Shown here: one piece after another, positions 37,039 to 47,556 of the stretch
How positions within the stretch are numbered: position 1 is the first letter of the stretch
How the letters are laid out: each line of letters opens with the position of its first letter
From: Dugong dugon
Taxonomy: Eukaryota > Chordata > Mammalia > Sirenia > Dugongidae
Assembly (NCBI GenBank): GCA_030035585.1
Contig: CM057482.1
Span: 60,826,828-60,890,827 of the forward strand
Length of the DNA: 64,000 nucleotides
Direction of reading: 5' to 3'
Notes under the pieces: generated by a model
Told to the model about the DNA's origin: nothing
Database searches by the model: none
Seen by the model: the letters and a program-made list of their open reading frames with translations, nothing else
Made by a program: the position numbers and the translations under genes

Positions 37039-38689
37039 GTGAGTGTCCAAGTCAGTGGGGACACCTGAGATTATCCTGCAACTTTTAAATAAAGAGATCT
37101 TGGGGAGACACAATGGAGGTTATGCTCTTTAGGAACACTTGAAAGAGGGTCATCAGGGCCATGGGATATGTTATGAGAAGATACATTCCCAATAATATTA
37201 ACCACACCACCCTGTGTACAACACTTTCAGGTGTCTTATCTCAATTGATGCTGACCACCTTGTAGGTGAAGCCAGTCTATCACCCTAGTAATTATTTACA
37301 AGAGTCTAAACACTGTGGTAAAGTGTGGAGCCACGATGTGAATTTTGGTCTCAGACTACAAACACCACGTTCCTCCACTGGTCTTTATCTTGCAGCACAG
37401 GAATTGACCAAGTGTTGGCAAGCGACATGTCAAATCCAGAGGAGGAGGAAACGGGCAAGGCCTAGGACAACCATTTTAAGTATACTCCCGTCCTCATTCC
37501 TCTGGAGAATTCCAGTTAGAACAGGTAGGTGACAGAGTATGCATAGTGGTGAAGGGCTTGGGCTCTGCCCTCCCTAGATTTGTAATCTTGAACAGGGCAT
37601 TGTTCATCTTCACCCTTGTGTATCTCATCAAATAAGGAGACAATTACAATTAATTCAGAGGCTAGCTAAGGAGATGACATGAGCTACTATATGAAGCACT
37701 CCAAAAGTGCCTGACACATGCTGTGCCTCATTAAATGATGTCCATTATTATCACTGTCATGAAGAAAAGCCAGTGTAGTCCAAGATAAGGACCCACAAAA
37801 GCAAAAATGTCCTAGCTATAGTGTGTAGTGGAAACTGGCCATGAAGTCCAGGGTCATGGGCTTCTGTGAGTGGAAGGCAGTGTGATTAGTCATGTGGGAA
37901 GCTTTGTCTTTCCACAACAGATCCTGTACGTCTCTTAACTCTGCGCTTCCCCACAGGTATTATGGGTCAAACAATATCGCACTCTTATCACATTCCACAG
38001 GATATTTTTCCACATACATGTTGCTCCCAATTGGCTGAAAGACTGAAGGAATCTTCCTCCCCTCTCGCTTTCTCCCCTGGTAATAAAGAGAATATTAGTC
38101 AAATCCAATGCTCAAGCAATCTCAGGGATTCCCCACATTCCAAAACAATTGTGTTTCCTGTTTGATCACAGTCTCAAATGCAGATGGGCAGCATGATTTT
38201 GGAAACTCCAGATAGCACAGTTCTTTCCAAATTACCATGGGCTGCCCTCATCTTTGCTTCTGGGCAGAACTGTTGCTCTTCACACTCTGAGACTCTAGGG
38301 CTGTGTTCGCCAAAGTTCAGCACTTCCAGTTCAGAGTCTTCTGGGAGCTGGTGAAAATGTTCATTCATGGGACCCTTGGACTTGATCTTAGAGTCTACAT
38401 TTTAAGGTGGTCTGGCAGGTCATTCTGTCCACAATCCTACTGAGGACTCAAAGCACATTTTTTTCTTTAGACTGTCCTTCCCAGGAATGCATCTCAGTAT
38501 AGCTCTCATGCTCTGTGAGTGGTATCCTGGAGGAAAAAGCACTTGAAATCTAAAACACTGGAAGGTGGATTTGACAACAGACAAATAGCAAAATAGATGT
38601 GATGATGGGAAGTGGATGTCTAGGGCCTGGGTCAAGATGGGGATGGAATATGTACTTGTAGAAAGTTACTGACATGCATGGGGTTTTAG

Positions 38690-38818
38690 CCCAGTCCTGT
38701 GATCCCTGGCCCAACTGAAGCCCACCATGACCCTGGAGGAGGGACTGTGGTGGTCCATGCAGGAATAGCAGTGCAAAAGCAACTTTGACTGGATGATCTT
38801 CTATGAGATGGCAGAAAG
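38690..38818 (+). pseudogene. NUTM2: NUTM2-like exon 3, two nonsense codons
   Basis: The acceptor is 'ggggttttag' and the donor gtgagt at 38819. The frame gives PVL, stop, SLAQLKPTMTLEEGLWWSMQE, stop, QCKSNFDWMIFYEMAE. The first stop (TGA, 38700-38702) replaces a residue that is arginine in relatives (CGA to TGA). The second (TAG, 38766-38768) replaces a conserved tryptophan (TGG to TAG). All other positions remain alignable. Confidence 0.9.
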
Positions 38819-39999
38819 GTGAGTTCGTGGCATCCCGGCCCTGTTGGGACTGAGTGATGAGGTGTGAATGAAGAGGGTGGGTTGAGAGTGACTGCTGCCT
38901 GGCTATAACACTATAAATCGAGGGGGCGTTGTGAGGAGGAGGTGTGCACTTGGACAGGGCTTCTGGTTCTTTAATGATCCCTCTCTGCTCTCCGAGAATT
39001 TCTGCCACCACTTTCACTGCTTACAGTTTCTGTTCCATGTTCTTGAAGAAATTCACTCCTTCTACATTTTGGATTTGTGGATGCCTCCATATTGAGAGTG
39101 TTAAGATGGAATGGGGATAAACACTGTGGCTATCAATGGAAATAAATTCCAAGCTGCAGACACTCTGCAGTGTGGGGGTATGTTGTACCAGCTGGCTTCC
39201 TGGTTCCCTCAGTGGCCAGGAAGTTGACAGGGAATCGCCCAGGCTGGAAAGCTTTGTGCAGGGAAAAGCAGCATCTCAAGTTATGCTGTGGACATGTCTC
39301 TGACTCTCATTGCCTTTCCTCCCTTGGTTTAAAAAAAAAAAAAAATCATCAGAGGAGTCTGAAACTTTCTTGAAATCTTAGACTCCACCTTTTCCCCAAT
39401 ATTTCCTGGCCCACCTGTATCCCTGGTTTATAGCTCAAGGGCTAAAAGCCTGAGACTAGGACCAGAGATCTAGGAACTAGTCCCTGGTGTTATCTGCAAA
39501 CAACTTCATCCCATCCCAGGGTCAGGCTGTCAGCACTACTGTGTATGTTTTAGGCAAGGGCAGGAGAGGCTTGGACTAGGGTGTCCATGACTGGGGTCCT
39601 GCTGTGTGTCACATAGGTCTGATTGAAATCAACAAGCCAGTGTCAGTGTTGTGGTGTGCTATCAGGTGCTAAGAGTGTGGAAAAGAAGTGAGCAGTATGT
39701 CTCTGTCAGGAGGGTCTTCCAAGAAGGCACAGCTGACTGCCTTCACAACCTTCCTAAGTCATGATGAGTTGTGGAGCAGGTGAAGGGATGATGTGGTGAA
39801 CATGTAAGGGGCCCTCAAACCTTGTTTGTGCCACAGAGAGCAACTCCCTCCTAGGAAATGGACTTATGCCGCACCTTAACAGGTCATTGAAGGCACATCT
39901 TCCTTTGCTGCCCCATAGTCGGCAGTTGACTGGTGTTGGGGCTCCTGGTGCACCTTGCCTTCTTCTCAGCATGGGCTGTGTCTCCCTCACCCTTGTCAG

Positions 40000-40139
40000 G
40001 TTCATGGAGTTTGAGGCAGAGGAGCAGTTACAGATTCAAAAGTTGCAGCAGAGGAATGCATCTGTGTGCTTGCCTCCTCCAGCTCTACAGAATCTTGAAC
40101 CTCACAGGCCTTCATCTGCTGTGGTTGACCAGCACTGAG
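40000..40139 (+). pseudogene. NUTM2: NUTM2-like exon 4, stop at the 3' end
   Basis: The acceptor is 'cacccttgtcag' and the donor gtatga at 40140. It encodes 'FMEFEAEEQLQIQKLQQ' and then 'CLPPPALQNLEPHRPSSAVV', the usual exon 4 content. A TGA at 40136-40138 lies four bases before the splice junction (G at 40139 starts the split codon). Whether this codon was ancestral CGA or the donor has slipped cannot be settled from this copy alone. Confidence 0.82.
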
Positions 40140-40596
40140 GTATGACCAACCAAGTTCAACAGGCGCTAAGGGCCAGGGGTCAAAGGACATAGGTAAAGAC
40201 TTGCCATATTTGGAGGAAGGCATTGTCTTCACATGTGGTACTTTGCTTTCCAGAGGGAGCAATGGCTATTTCTATTAGCAGAGCCTGCTAGGAGACTGAG
40301 CTCTCAGCTACACTTCATTACACACTAGTAGTGAGATGGTCAAGTTTTATAACTACTGTCACCCATGGATTATCCAAGGTGAGATCCAATATTTAATCAG
40401 CCTAAAACGTGGGTCTCAATGAAAGGACTTCTGGAAAAAGCAATAGCTCCAAGGTTCCTCACAGGATGACTCTCTCGGACCTTTAACCTCTTATGTCTTC
40501 TCCTGTCACAGTTCTTGTGGCTTCAAGTGTGCACGCCCGACCAGGAACCATTTCAGTGTCTCCAAAAGTCTGCCCTTACAACATGTGGTTGGGTGG

Positions 40597-41117
40597 TGAC
40601 TTAGTTATCTAGTGTTGCTGTAACAGAAATAATACAAGTGGATGGCTTAACAAACAGAAATCTATTCTCTCACAGTCTAGGAGGTGAAAAGTCCAAATTT
40701 AGTGTACCAGCGCCCGGGGAAGACTTTTTCTCTCTGTTGGTTCTGGGGGAAGGTCCTTGTCATTGATCTTCCCCTCATCTAGGAGCTTCTCACCACAGGG
40801 CCCTCTAGCCCAAAGGACAGGCTCCCTTCCAGGTGCTTCTTTCTTGGTGGCATGAAGTTCTTCTCCTCTCTGTTGACTTCTCTCTTTTATATCTCAAAAG
40901 AGACTGGCTCAAGACACAATCTAATCCTGTAGATTGAGTCCTGCCTGATTAGACAACTGCCTCTAATCCTGCCTCATTAACATCATACAGGTTAGGATTT
41001 ACAACACATAGGATAATCACATCAGATCAAAAAATGATAGACAACCAAACAATACTGGGAATCATGGCCTAGCCAAGTTGACACACATTTTGTGGGGACA
41101 CAATTCAATCCACAACA
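40597..41117 (-). mobile_element. MaLR-type solo LTR in intron 4 of the NUTM2-like pseudogene
   Basis: A 521-bp LTR from 'tgacttagttatctagtgtt' to 'attcaatccacaaca', antisense to the pseudogene. It is flanked by a perfect 5-bp target repeat, ggtgg, at 40592-40596 and 41118-41122. It is the same family as the copies at 8124, 45210 and 51358. It ends about 60 bp before the exon 5 acceptor, so it sits close to the branch-point zone but does not remove the acceptor. Confidence 0.92.
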
Positions 41118-41177
41118 GGTGGAAAGAGCTGGAATTTGCTGTTACACTCATCTTCTTCTTTCCAACCCCTCCTATAG

Positions 41178-41472
41178 GGTTCATTCCAAAGAAGGAAGGT
41201 CCTAAGGCACAGCACCCCAAGCAGCATCAACACAGATTCCAGGACCAATGGGAGCCCATGGGACCCAATGAGATCCCTCCTAAAGCCATGAAAGAGTATG
41301 TTGAAATCATGGCAAGTCTCTCTGGAGCTGCCCATTCAGCCACTGTGGGGCCAGATGGAAAATATCAAGAAGAGGAAAATGAGCAACAGCAGGAAGAGAA
41401 TGGGATATACTCAGACCCGGGACTCCTGAGCTACATAGACAAGCTGTGTTCACAGGAAGAATTATTACCAAG
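41178..41472 (+). pseudogene. NUTM2: NUTM2-like exon 5, one frameshift
   Basis: The acceptor is 'ccaacccctcctatag' and the donor gtgggc at 41473. It encodes 'GFIPKKEGPKAQ', 'NEIPPKAMKEYVEIMASLSG' and 'DPGLLSYIDKLCSQEE'. The last codons read LLPR, where relatives have DFVTK. Restoring one T in the TT at 41462-41463 yields EFITK and the phase needed for exon 6, so a one-base deletion is inferred there. Confidence 0.88.
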
Positions 41473-41773
41473 GTGGGCTGGGACTTGAGGTATGATGTCT
41501 CTGGGTTCTTTACTTTTGGAATTCCAGCAACCAAACATCTGTAGTTTGGCCCTGGACATTGTAATTCAGCTCGATTCCCTACACCCTGAACAATGTGTGT
41601 ATCCATTTCTTGCTTGTGTGTGTGTGTGGCTATGTGTAGGTTGGGGTGGTGATGTTTTAATACAATGCTGGATGCACATTTGAGAGGGGGATTATTGATT
41701 GTCTTCTAAAACCTCTAAATCCATGGTTACTCCTTGTCAAGGATGTTTACATGCCTCCTCCTTCCATTATCAG

Positions 41774-41890
41774 GTGGAAGCAGTTATTCACCATCGATTT
41801 CTGGAAATGTTACTATCACCAGAATCACAGGTAGATCCCATGTCCTTAATGCAGGAGCTGGAGAAAGAGGAAGGACTCACTCTCACTCAG
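41774..41890 (+). pseudogene. NUTM2: NUTM2-like exon 6, intact
   Basis: The acceptor is 'ttccattatcag' and the donor gtaaac at 41891. It has 39 uninterrupted codons, '[18 protein letters not shown]' to 'EEGLTLTQ', matching a well-conserved part of the family. It is the only large internal exon without damage. Confidence 0.9.
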
Positions 41891-42226
41891 GTAAACCAGA
41901 GGAGGAAGGGAGAATCGTAACATGAAACCCATAGGATTTCATCTAACGCAACAGTGCCTTTGCTGGCATGGCTTCTGGGGAAGGACAGCTCCAGGTGTGG
42001 GAGCAGGTGCAGAACAAGGAGGTAGGAGAAAATTGAGTGGCTGAGAGGAGTGGTAAGGAATCCTGGTTGGGAGAACCACACAAGAGGATGAACAGGGACA
42101 GGTGCAGTACTCATGTGAGTGACTTCCCTGAATCCTGCCCCAATACCATGGTTTCCACCACACACTCAGCCACGTGTTCTCACAGTCTGTTCAGAATCAG
42201 TAATTATCCATTTTCCTTCCTTGCAG

Positions 42227-42991
42227 CTGGTAGAGAAGCGACTGCTGGAATTGAAAGGAAAAGTGGGTGTGGAAGCACTCCCAAATTATGGTGTGCCACT
42301 CATGGAGTCACTTTGTACAGAGTCTGGGACCAGTGAAGATGCAGGGAAAACAGATAACCATGGCCTCCAACTAGGGTCAGCGAGAAAATGGGCACAAAAA
42401 CGTTGAATGCAGATGACCTGTCTAAGTCAAAAGAACTTGCTGTCTTTACGTGGAGTCCAAAGTCACAGAAACCTAAGCCTGAACTATCAACTTCTCCTCA
42501 ACAGGGTCCTGGTCGCACTTCCCCTAGACTGGGAACCAGAGAAAACTTAACGTTCGTAAAAACCTCTCTTATTAGTGAAACACCTGGGAAAGGAGAAAAG
42601 GTCCAGTGAAGAAGAAGAGGACCTCCCCAGCCTTGCCTTTCTCTTGGCGTCTCACCAAAGCCTACTGCCCTGGAGTCTTTCCAAGAATCCTCTGCCTGCC
42701 TCCAGCTTTCTGCACCATGGAGTTCAGGGCACCTGGGGAGCATCCCAGCCCCTGTCTCCTGAGACAGTGAGTCTTAGCCAACCTGGATATAAAGCTGCCA
42801 AGTCTAAGATCCCAGCTCAAGTTAGAGCCCCATCACTTCCTGCCAAGAGGCCCTACTCAGGGGCTGAACACCTTGGAGTTTCTGGGAAGCAACACTTGGC
42901 TGTGGGTGAGGTCAAACCCTCATTGCCTCTAAAAAGAAACTGTGACCCTTCAACACTTGAGAAAAGGAGGAATCGTCATTGTAGCCAGTAG
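42227..42991 (+). pseudogene. NUTM2: NUTM2-like exon 7, two compensating frameshifts
   Basis: The acceptor is 'cattttccttccttgcag'. It begins LVEKRLLELKGKVG, shifts frame near the A-run at 42394-42398 (one base lost; the stop at 42404 is then reached in the old frame), continues through 'TSPRLGTRENL', and shifts back near 42594-42602 (one base gained). It then gives 'SSEEEEDLPSLAFLLASH' and the family C-terminus ending RNRHCSQ, with TAG at 42989-42991. The C-terminal third is a positively charged, low-complexity region as in relatives. Confidence 0.9.
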
Positions 42992-43238
42992 CGAGCTCTC
43001 CTCTTCCATGTTGAGACCCTCAAGTTGGGGACACTCAACAGATTTTGATTCTCAACCACCCCCCACTACTCATTAGGCTAGTGCTCCTCCCCTATCCCAG
43101 TGGTATTTCTTGGCTGTTGTACACATACCATGAGGGCAGAGAGGGAAGCCAAAGACTGGGCAGGGTGCACATGGACTTCTATGACGGAAAATGAAGAACA
43201 CTAGCTTTACTTTAGAGAACAAACCTCTGTAAACTGGG

Positions 43239-43244
43239 ATTAAA
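43239..43244 (+). promoter_or_regulatory. Candidate polyadenylation signal for the NUTM2-like locus
   Basis: ATTAAA, the commonest variant of the AATAAA signal, about 250 bp after the stop codon and followed by the GT-rich stretch 'gatggttttgttgg'. No better signal lies nearer the stop. Confidence 0.4.
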
Positions 43245-43789
43245 GATGGTTTTGTTGGAAGAAATTCTCATTGCTTCTTTCATCTTGTTCTCCTCTACTG
43301 CTGTCGAAAGGAAGAGACATAGGTGTCCCCCATTTTCCACATCCACATGTGACTGACGTAGTTCTGTCCTCCAGCTTTAAATGATGTCCTCAGAATGCTC
43401 TTGGGGACAGTCTGGCTTTGGCCTCTCACAGGTCACTTCTAAATCCCAGTGATCACTTTCATCATCTGTTTTTCACAAGCCCTGGCTTGCTTTGAGGAGC
43501 TTTCTGTGGGGATCCTATCAATATCTCTATCTCTTAACAATCTATTAATGGAATTTGCACGTCAACCTTTCAGCCTTCTTGGCCATTAACTAATGTTTCT
43601 ATAATTGACCCTGGACACTTTACTTTTTTAAAGTGCTTTATTTCTGTTCCCTAGAAAGATGAGTGACAACAGATCTTAAATGATCCTCAGCACACTGAGG
43701 GCTTTTCCTGTGTAGTTGATTTGACCTGATGGGATCAAGGTTTGGCTTCTTGGGGACATGGCTCTTTGTTTCTCTGCATTCATTCTAGA
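43245..43789. other. No recognised feature
   Basis: Single-copy-looking sequence downstream of the NUTM2-like pseudogene. A minus-strand AATAAA (plus 'tttatt' at about 43637) could serve the minus-strand exon pair at 44321-45971, but the distance is long. Confidence 0.4.
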
Positions 43790-44240
43790 AAATGGCATCA
43801 TTAACTCTCAGGAAGATTATTAAATAAGCAATAGTTGTCTGCTATTTCTGAATCCTAATGAGGACAGAACAAGACAAAATGTGCTGAAAATATATTTAGG
43901 AAGAGTCCTTTTAATAGTGTGTATATGAGCAATGAAAGTAGGCAGGGAGGATAGGAAGTCCCTTTGCCTTGTTTCTGTGCAGGAAAGAGTCTTATCCAAC
44001 TGGATTGGGAAGGTCCATCCTGCTGTGGTCCAGGCAACTGACCTCAGGTGACTAAGGGACCTTCCAAGAGGCATCCTATAAGTACCCTTTCCTTTCCTTC
44101 ACAACCGATGACTGAAATTCTAGGGTCAAATCGATGTGCATTTAGTCTTATATTTACATGTATAATAGTTCCTTAAAAACAAGAGGAAACCTACCTTACA
44201 CAACAAGAATAAAGCCCAGGAAAAGCAGAGATGTGATGAG
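43790..44240. repeat. Diverged local duplication, copy B1
   Basis: This matches 47190-47556 plus 48040-48075 in the same orientation. Shared phrases are 'gtccaactggattg'-like text, 'cctttccttcacaaccgatg' against 'cctttccttcccaaccaatg', and 'gactgaaattct'. By eye the identity is about 70-75%, so it is much older than the A1/A2 pair. It shows the empty site for the LTR present in B2. Confidence 0.75.
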
Positions 44241-44320
44241 GTTTAGGGCAGACCTCCGATGCCTGGAGCGTGCAGGGCTAGATGTGAGCAGAGTAGGAAG
44301 GGCTGAGAAGGGCTGAGGCA

Positions 44321-44469
44321 TCAGTCATCCTTCTGCTCGGGCACTTGCATAGATCCCATGTTCAGAGCAGTGGGTCTTCCTGTGGGGTGGTATTTGGTCC
44401 CTGTGAGCTGCTTCAGGTGCTGAGAAGTTCCTAACGAGGGTCTGGATGGAGACCTCAACAAGGAAGAAT
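44321..44469 (-). pseudogene. Last-exon-like block of an unidentified minus-strand gene
   Basis: On the minus strand a good acceptor (ttgtcccccaacag) is followed by 149 bases open in one frame. They give 'DSSLLRSPSRPSLG', 'SQHLKQLTGTKYHP' and 'NMGSMQVPEQKDD', then TGA (44321-44323 on the plus strand). The first codon is completed by one base from the preceding exon, which matches the phase of the donor at 45777. I do not recognise the protein. It looks like the C-terminus of a real, possibly conserved gene. Confidence 0.5.
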
Positions 44470-45209
44470 CTGTTGGGGGACAAAATCAAGACAAAGAGAT
44501 GAGAATGAGGGGAGAGGACACCTCTGCTCTTTCTTCAGAACTGTCAAGTATTTACCCTCTAATCTCTGCTTATCTCCACAGATCCAGGTGTCTGAGGCCT
44601 GACCTCTCCAGCCCATTCCTTTCAGTAGCTCTGATTCACAACTTGGAAACTCCCTGGAACTCACCAATGTTCCCATCCCAGCCCAATGTTTTCTACTCCA
44701 AGTTCTAAGGGCTGATTTTGCCCCAAGTACCTGTGTGTTTTCAGGAATGCTGTGTCCCAGAAGGTTCCTGGCTAACACCATGCAGGTACTTCATAGAGTG
44801 TCCTCCTCAGTATAACCCCCAATCCTGGTGTATCCCTCGTATTTAGAGGCGTGTACACATCCAACATGGAAAGACACTGTGGTGAATGAAGGTCAGAGCC
44901 CTGGCTCCTCCATTCACTGGTGTTTGACTTTAGAAGTCCCGTAACTCCTCCACATTTCAGGGTCTTCATTGGGAACATAGCTGTAACACTGTCCACCTCT
45001 CAGGGTGTTTGGGATATTAAAGGAGTCTTGCTTGAATGGAATTTGCTCCAGCCCCTGCCATGCACTGGGCCCTCGGTCAATGAAGGGAATCATCACATTT
45101 ACAGTTTGGAAGTTCAGGTGTTACCTCTCATGTCTTCATCACCCGCCTGTTATGTGCCATCAGCACCTGTGTTTGGCTGAACATTTCCTAGAAATAGGAA
45201 GAGTCTGGC
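44470..45209. other. Putative intron of the minus-strand fragment, left part
   Basis: No repeat or exon recognised. Another minus-strand donor-like string (gtgagttcc) occurs near 44660 but has no supporting frame. Confidence 0.35.
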
Positions 45210-45726
45210 TATTATGGATTGCATCGTGTACCCAATATATGTCTGTCAAATTTGCTAGTCCATCATTCCCAGTACTGTGTGATTGTCCACCCTTTTTTCA
45301 CCTCATGTGATTTTCCTATGTGTTGTAAATCTACCTCTATGATGTTAATGAGGTGGGATTAGTGACAGTTATGTTAACGAGGCAGGACTCAATCTACAAG
45401 ATCAGGTTGTGTCTTAAGTCAATCTCTTTTGAGATGTAAAAGGGAAAAACAAGCAGAGACACATGGGGGCTTCACGCCACCAGAAAGCACTGCCTGGTAC
45501 AGAGCGCATCTTTTGGACCCAAAGTTCCTGCACAGAGAAGCTCCTAGACCAAGGGAAGATTGATGACAAGGGTCTTCTTGCAGAGTTGACAGAGAGAGAA
45601 ACCTTCCCCTGAACTGACACCCTGAATTCGGACTTTTAGCCTATTAGACTGTGAGAGAATAAACTTCTGTTTGTTGAAGCAATCCACTTGTGGTATTTCT
45701 GTTTTAGCGGCCCTAGAATTAAGACA
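45210..45726 (+). mobile_element. MaLR-type solo LTR, plus orientation
   Basis: The same LTR family as at 40597 but in the opposite orientation, from 'tattatggattgcatcgtgt' to 'ggccctagaattaagaca'. The flanking 5 bp are ctggc (45205-45209) and ctggt (45727-45731), a target repeat with one mismatch. It lies in the putative intron between the two minus-strand exon-like blocks. Confidence 0.88.
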
Positions 45727-45776
45727 CTGGTACTGTCCCCATGTCAGTATTCTGAAAAACCCTGAAATGTACTCAC

Positions 45777-45971
45777 CAGCCTGCAGAGTGGGGTCCGACA
45801 AAAGGTCCATCTACTCCCAAACATCCTTCCTCATAAGCACCTGGAAGGCACTGAGCAACCTCATGTCCATGACACCAACAGTGCTGAGGTGCTTCAGGTT
45901 TGATATATTCCATCACAAATATGTACTCTCCGTGGAGGAACTTGCTCTTGGTCTGGTTTCAGAGCTCTTTT
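45777..45971 (-). pseudogene. Penultimate-exon-like block of the unidentified minus-strand gene, two stops
   Basis: The minus strand has an acceptor (gtgttgctttcccag) at 45972 and a consensus donor gtgagt after 45777. One frame is open except for two stops: TGA at 45913-45915 and TAG at 45811-45813. Between them it reads 'WNISNLKHLSTVGVMDMRLL' and continues SAFQVLMRKDVWE. After the TAG it reads MDLLSDPTLQA and runs in phase into the exon at 44469. Both stops are one step from CGA and CAG. The protein is not recognised. I infer a decayed gene fragment. Confidence 0.48.
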
Positions 45972-46084
45972 CTGGGAAAGCAACACGATCTGGATTTGTG
46001 ATTTGAAGAGCTGAGTATTCCTCAACAATGACCAGCAACAGAGGAAGTTTTTGTAACTGGAGACCTCTTTTCCCTGTAATAATG

Positions 46085-46545
46085 TTGATGTTGTTGCTGT
46101 TGTTGTTAGGTGCTGTCGAGTCAGTTCCGATTCATAGGGACCCGATGGACAACATAATGAAACACCGACTGGTCGTGTGCCATCTTCACGATCATTGTTA
46201 TGCTTGACCCCTTTGTTGAAGCCACTGTGTCAATCCATCTTGTTGAGTGTCTTCCTCTTTTCCTGGACCCTCTACTTTACCAAGCATGATGTCCTTCTCC
46301 AGGGACTGATCCCTCCTGATAACATGTCCAAAGTATGTGAGATGTAGTATCACCATCCTTGCTTCTAAGGAGCATTCTGGTTGTATTTCTTCCAAGACTG
46401 ATTCGTTCATTCTTTTGGCAGTCCATGGTATATTCAATATTTTTCATCAACGACACAGTTCAAAGGTGTCAATGCTTCTTCAGTCTTCTTTATTCATCAT
46501 CCAGCTTTCGCATGCATATGAGGCTATTGAAAACACCATAGCATT
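46085..46545 (-). mobile_element. BovB/RTE LINE 3' end, antisense
   Basis: It begins with the (gtt)n image of the (aac)n tail and the shared SINE/LINE tail text 'gtgctgtcgagtcagttccg'. The minus-strand frame at 46198-46437 encodes the RTE C-terminus: 'NIPWTAKRMNESVLEEIQPE' and then 'LTYFGHVIRRDQSLEKDIML'. It is 5'-truncated. The left end of homology is in the 'catatgaggctattgaaaac' text near 46520-46545. Confidence 0.9.
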
Positions 46546-47189
46546 TCCAATCTCACACACACATAGGGACACACATACACATACTTCAGTGGATACTCAT
46601 GCTGTCTCCCCAAAGTTCATAGTTAAATCCAAACAACTTTGTTCTCGGTTCAGTGAGCAATGCCTTACTGTCAAAAATTATATCTCTTTGAAAAATTATT
46701 TGTTTTTTTCTTTTTTGGGCTTTCAATACCTTTGCCTTCCTATCTCTGAGAGCAGTTTACATTGCAACAAACCATAGGAGAATCCTATTCAATAAGCTGT
46801 AAATCTACTTGCAGAGGATTTGTGTCAGTCACAGGAAAGGAGAAGTGTAGGTACAATGGAGAGAAAAAAATACGAAGAAATATTTCAGTATTTCTGTGGT
46901 GCCAACATACTTCAGACACAGAAAATTAATTACGCAACATTTAACAGATGAACCAAAAAGTGTTCAAAACAGCAAAAGAGAATATTTGAAAATTGACAGT
47001 GTAATGTATTAGTCTAGAAATCATGGAATTTCACATACTTCGTCTGTGCTCTGTGCTCTTCCAGGTGTTTTACCTCTCCTAGTAACTCACACAATCTTCC
47101 TGCTCATCCCGTGAGAAAGGGTTGAAGTTAGACTGACATTAGGAAAACACGAAGACGACATCAAAAGGCCTCACTGGGAGTGTGAAATA
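46546..47189. other. No recognised feature
   Basis: AT-rich sequence with a short (CA)n patch at about 46553-46585. No gene or repeat family recognised. Confidence 0.45.
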
Positions 47190-47556
47190 TGGAATATGTT
47201 AGTCGGTTATTTTTTAAGTCTAATGAGCACAAAATAAAAGGGAATGGGCTGAATTGATGTTTAAGAGGAGGTCTTTAGCTCATGTGTATGTGAGATCTGA
47301 CATTAGGTGAGGAGGATATGAAGTCTCTTTGCCATATTTCTGGGCAGGAAAGACTCCTGTCCAACTGGATTGATGAGGTCCACTGTACTGTTGCCATGGG
47401 GACTATCTCAGGAGCCTTAGAGATCTTCCAAGGAGCATCACACAAGCACTATCTCCTTTCCTTCCCAACCAATGACTGAAATTCTTGGATTTCACAGTCG
47501 TCGATTTAGGTTTACATTTACATGGAAAACAGTTTCCTCACAAAGAGAATACCACC
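47190..47556. repeat. Diverged local duplication, copy B2
   Basis: Colinear with 43790-44190 (copy B1). It continues for about 35 bp after the LTR insertion, at 48040-48075 ('cttacatagtaacaaagctc' against 'cttacacaacaagaataaag'). See B1 for shared phrases. Confidence 0.75.

Larger units (their letters stand above)
35618..42991 (+). pseudogene. NUTM2: NUTM2-like (NUT family) unprocessed pseudogene, seven exons
   Basis: NUT-family proteins are nuclear proteins of the germ line. The paralogue NUTM1 recruits the acetyltransferase p300 in post-meiotic male germ cells. Seven exons can be placed with consensus splice sites: 35618-35633, 36346-37038, 38690-38818, 40000-40139, 41178-41472, 41774-41890 and 42227-42991. 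The product begins MASEG, has the proline-rich N-terminus, the '[12 protein letters not shown]' region, 'FDWMIFYEMAE', 'DPGLLSYIDKLCSQ', '[18 protein letters not shown]', 'EEEEDLPSLAFLLASH' and ends in CSQ. The exons total 2155 nt. Undoing three inferred one-base losses and one gain gives 719 codons with stop, close to the family's usual length. In-frame stops lie at 38700, 38766 and 40136, and frameshifts near 36875, 41462, 42396 and 42598. Introns are retained, so this is a decayed gene, not a processed copy. The paralogue number is uncertain. Confidence 0.93.

Noticed and set aside
35618..42991. The NUTM2-like locus as an intact functional gene
   Set aside because: Three in-frame stops and four frameshifts lie inside well-aligned exons. 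No alternative splicing of the visible exons avoids all of them.
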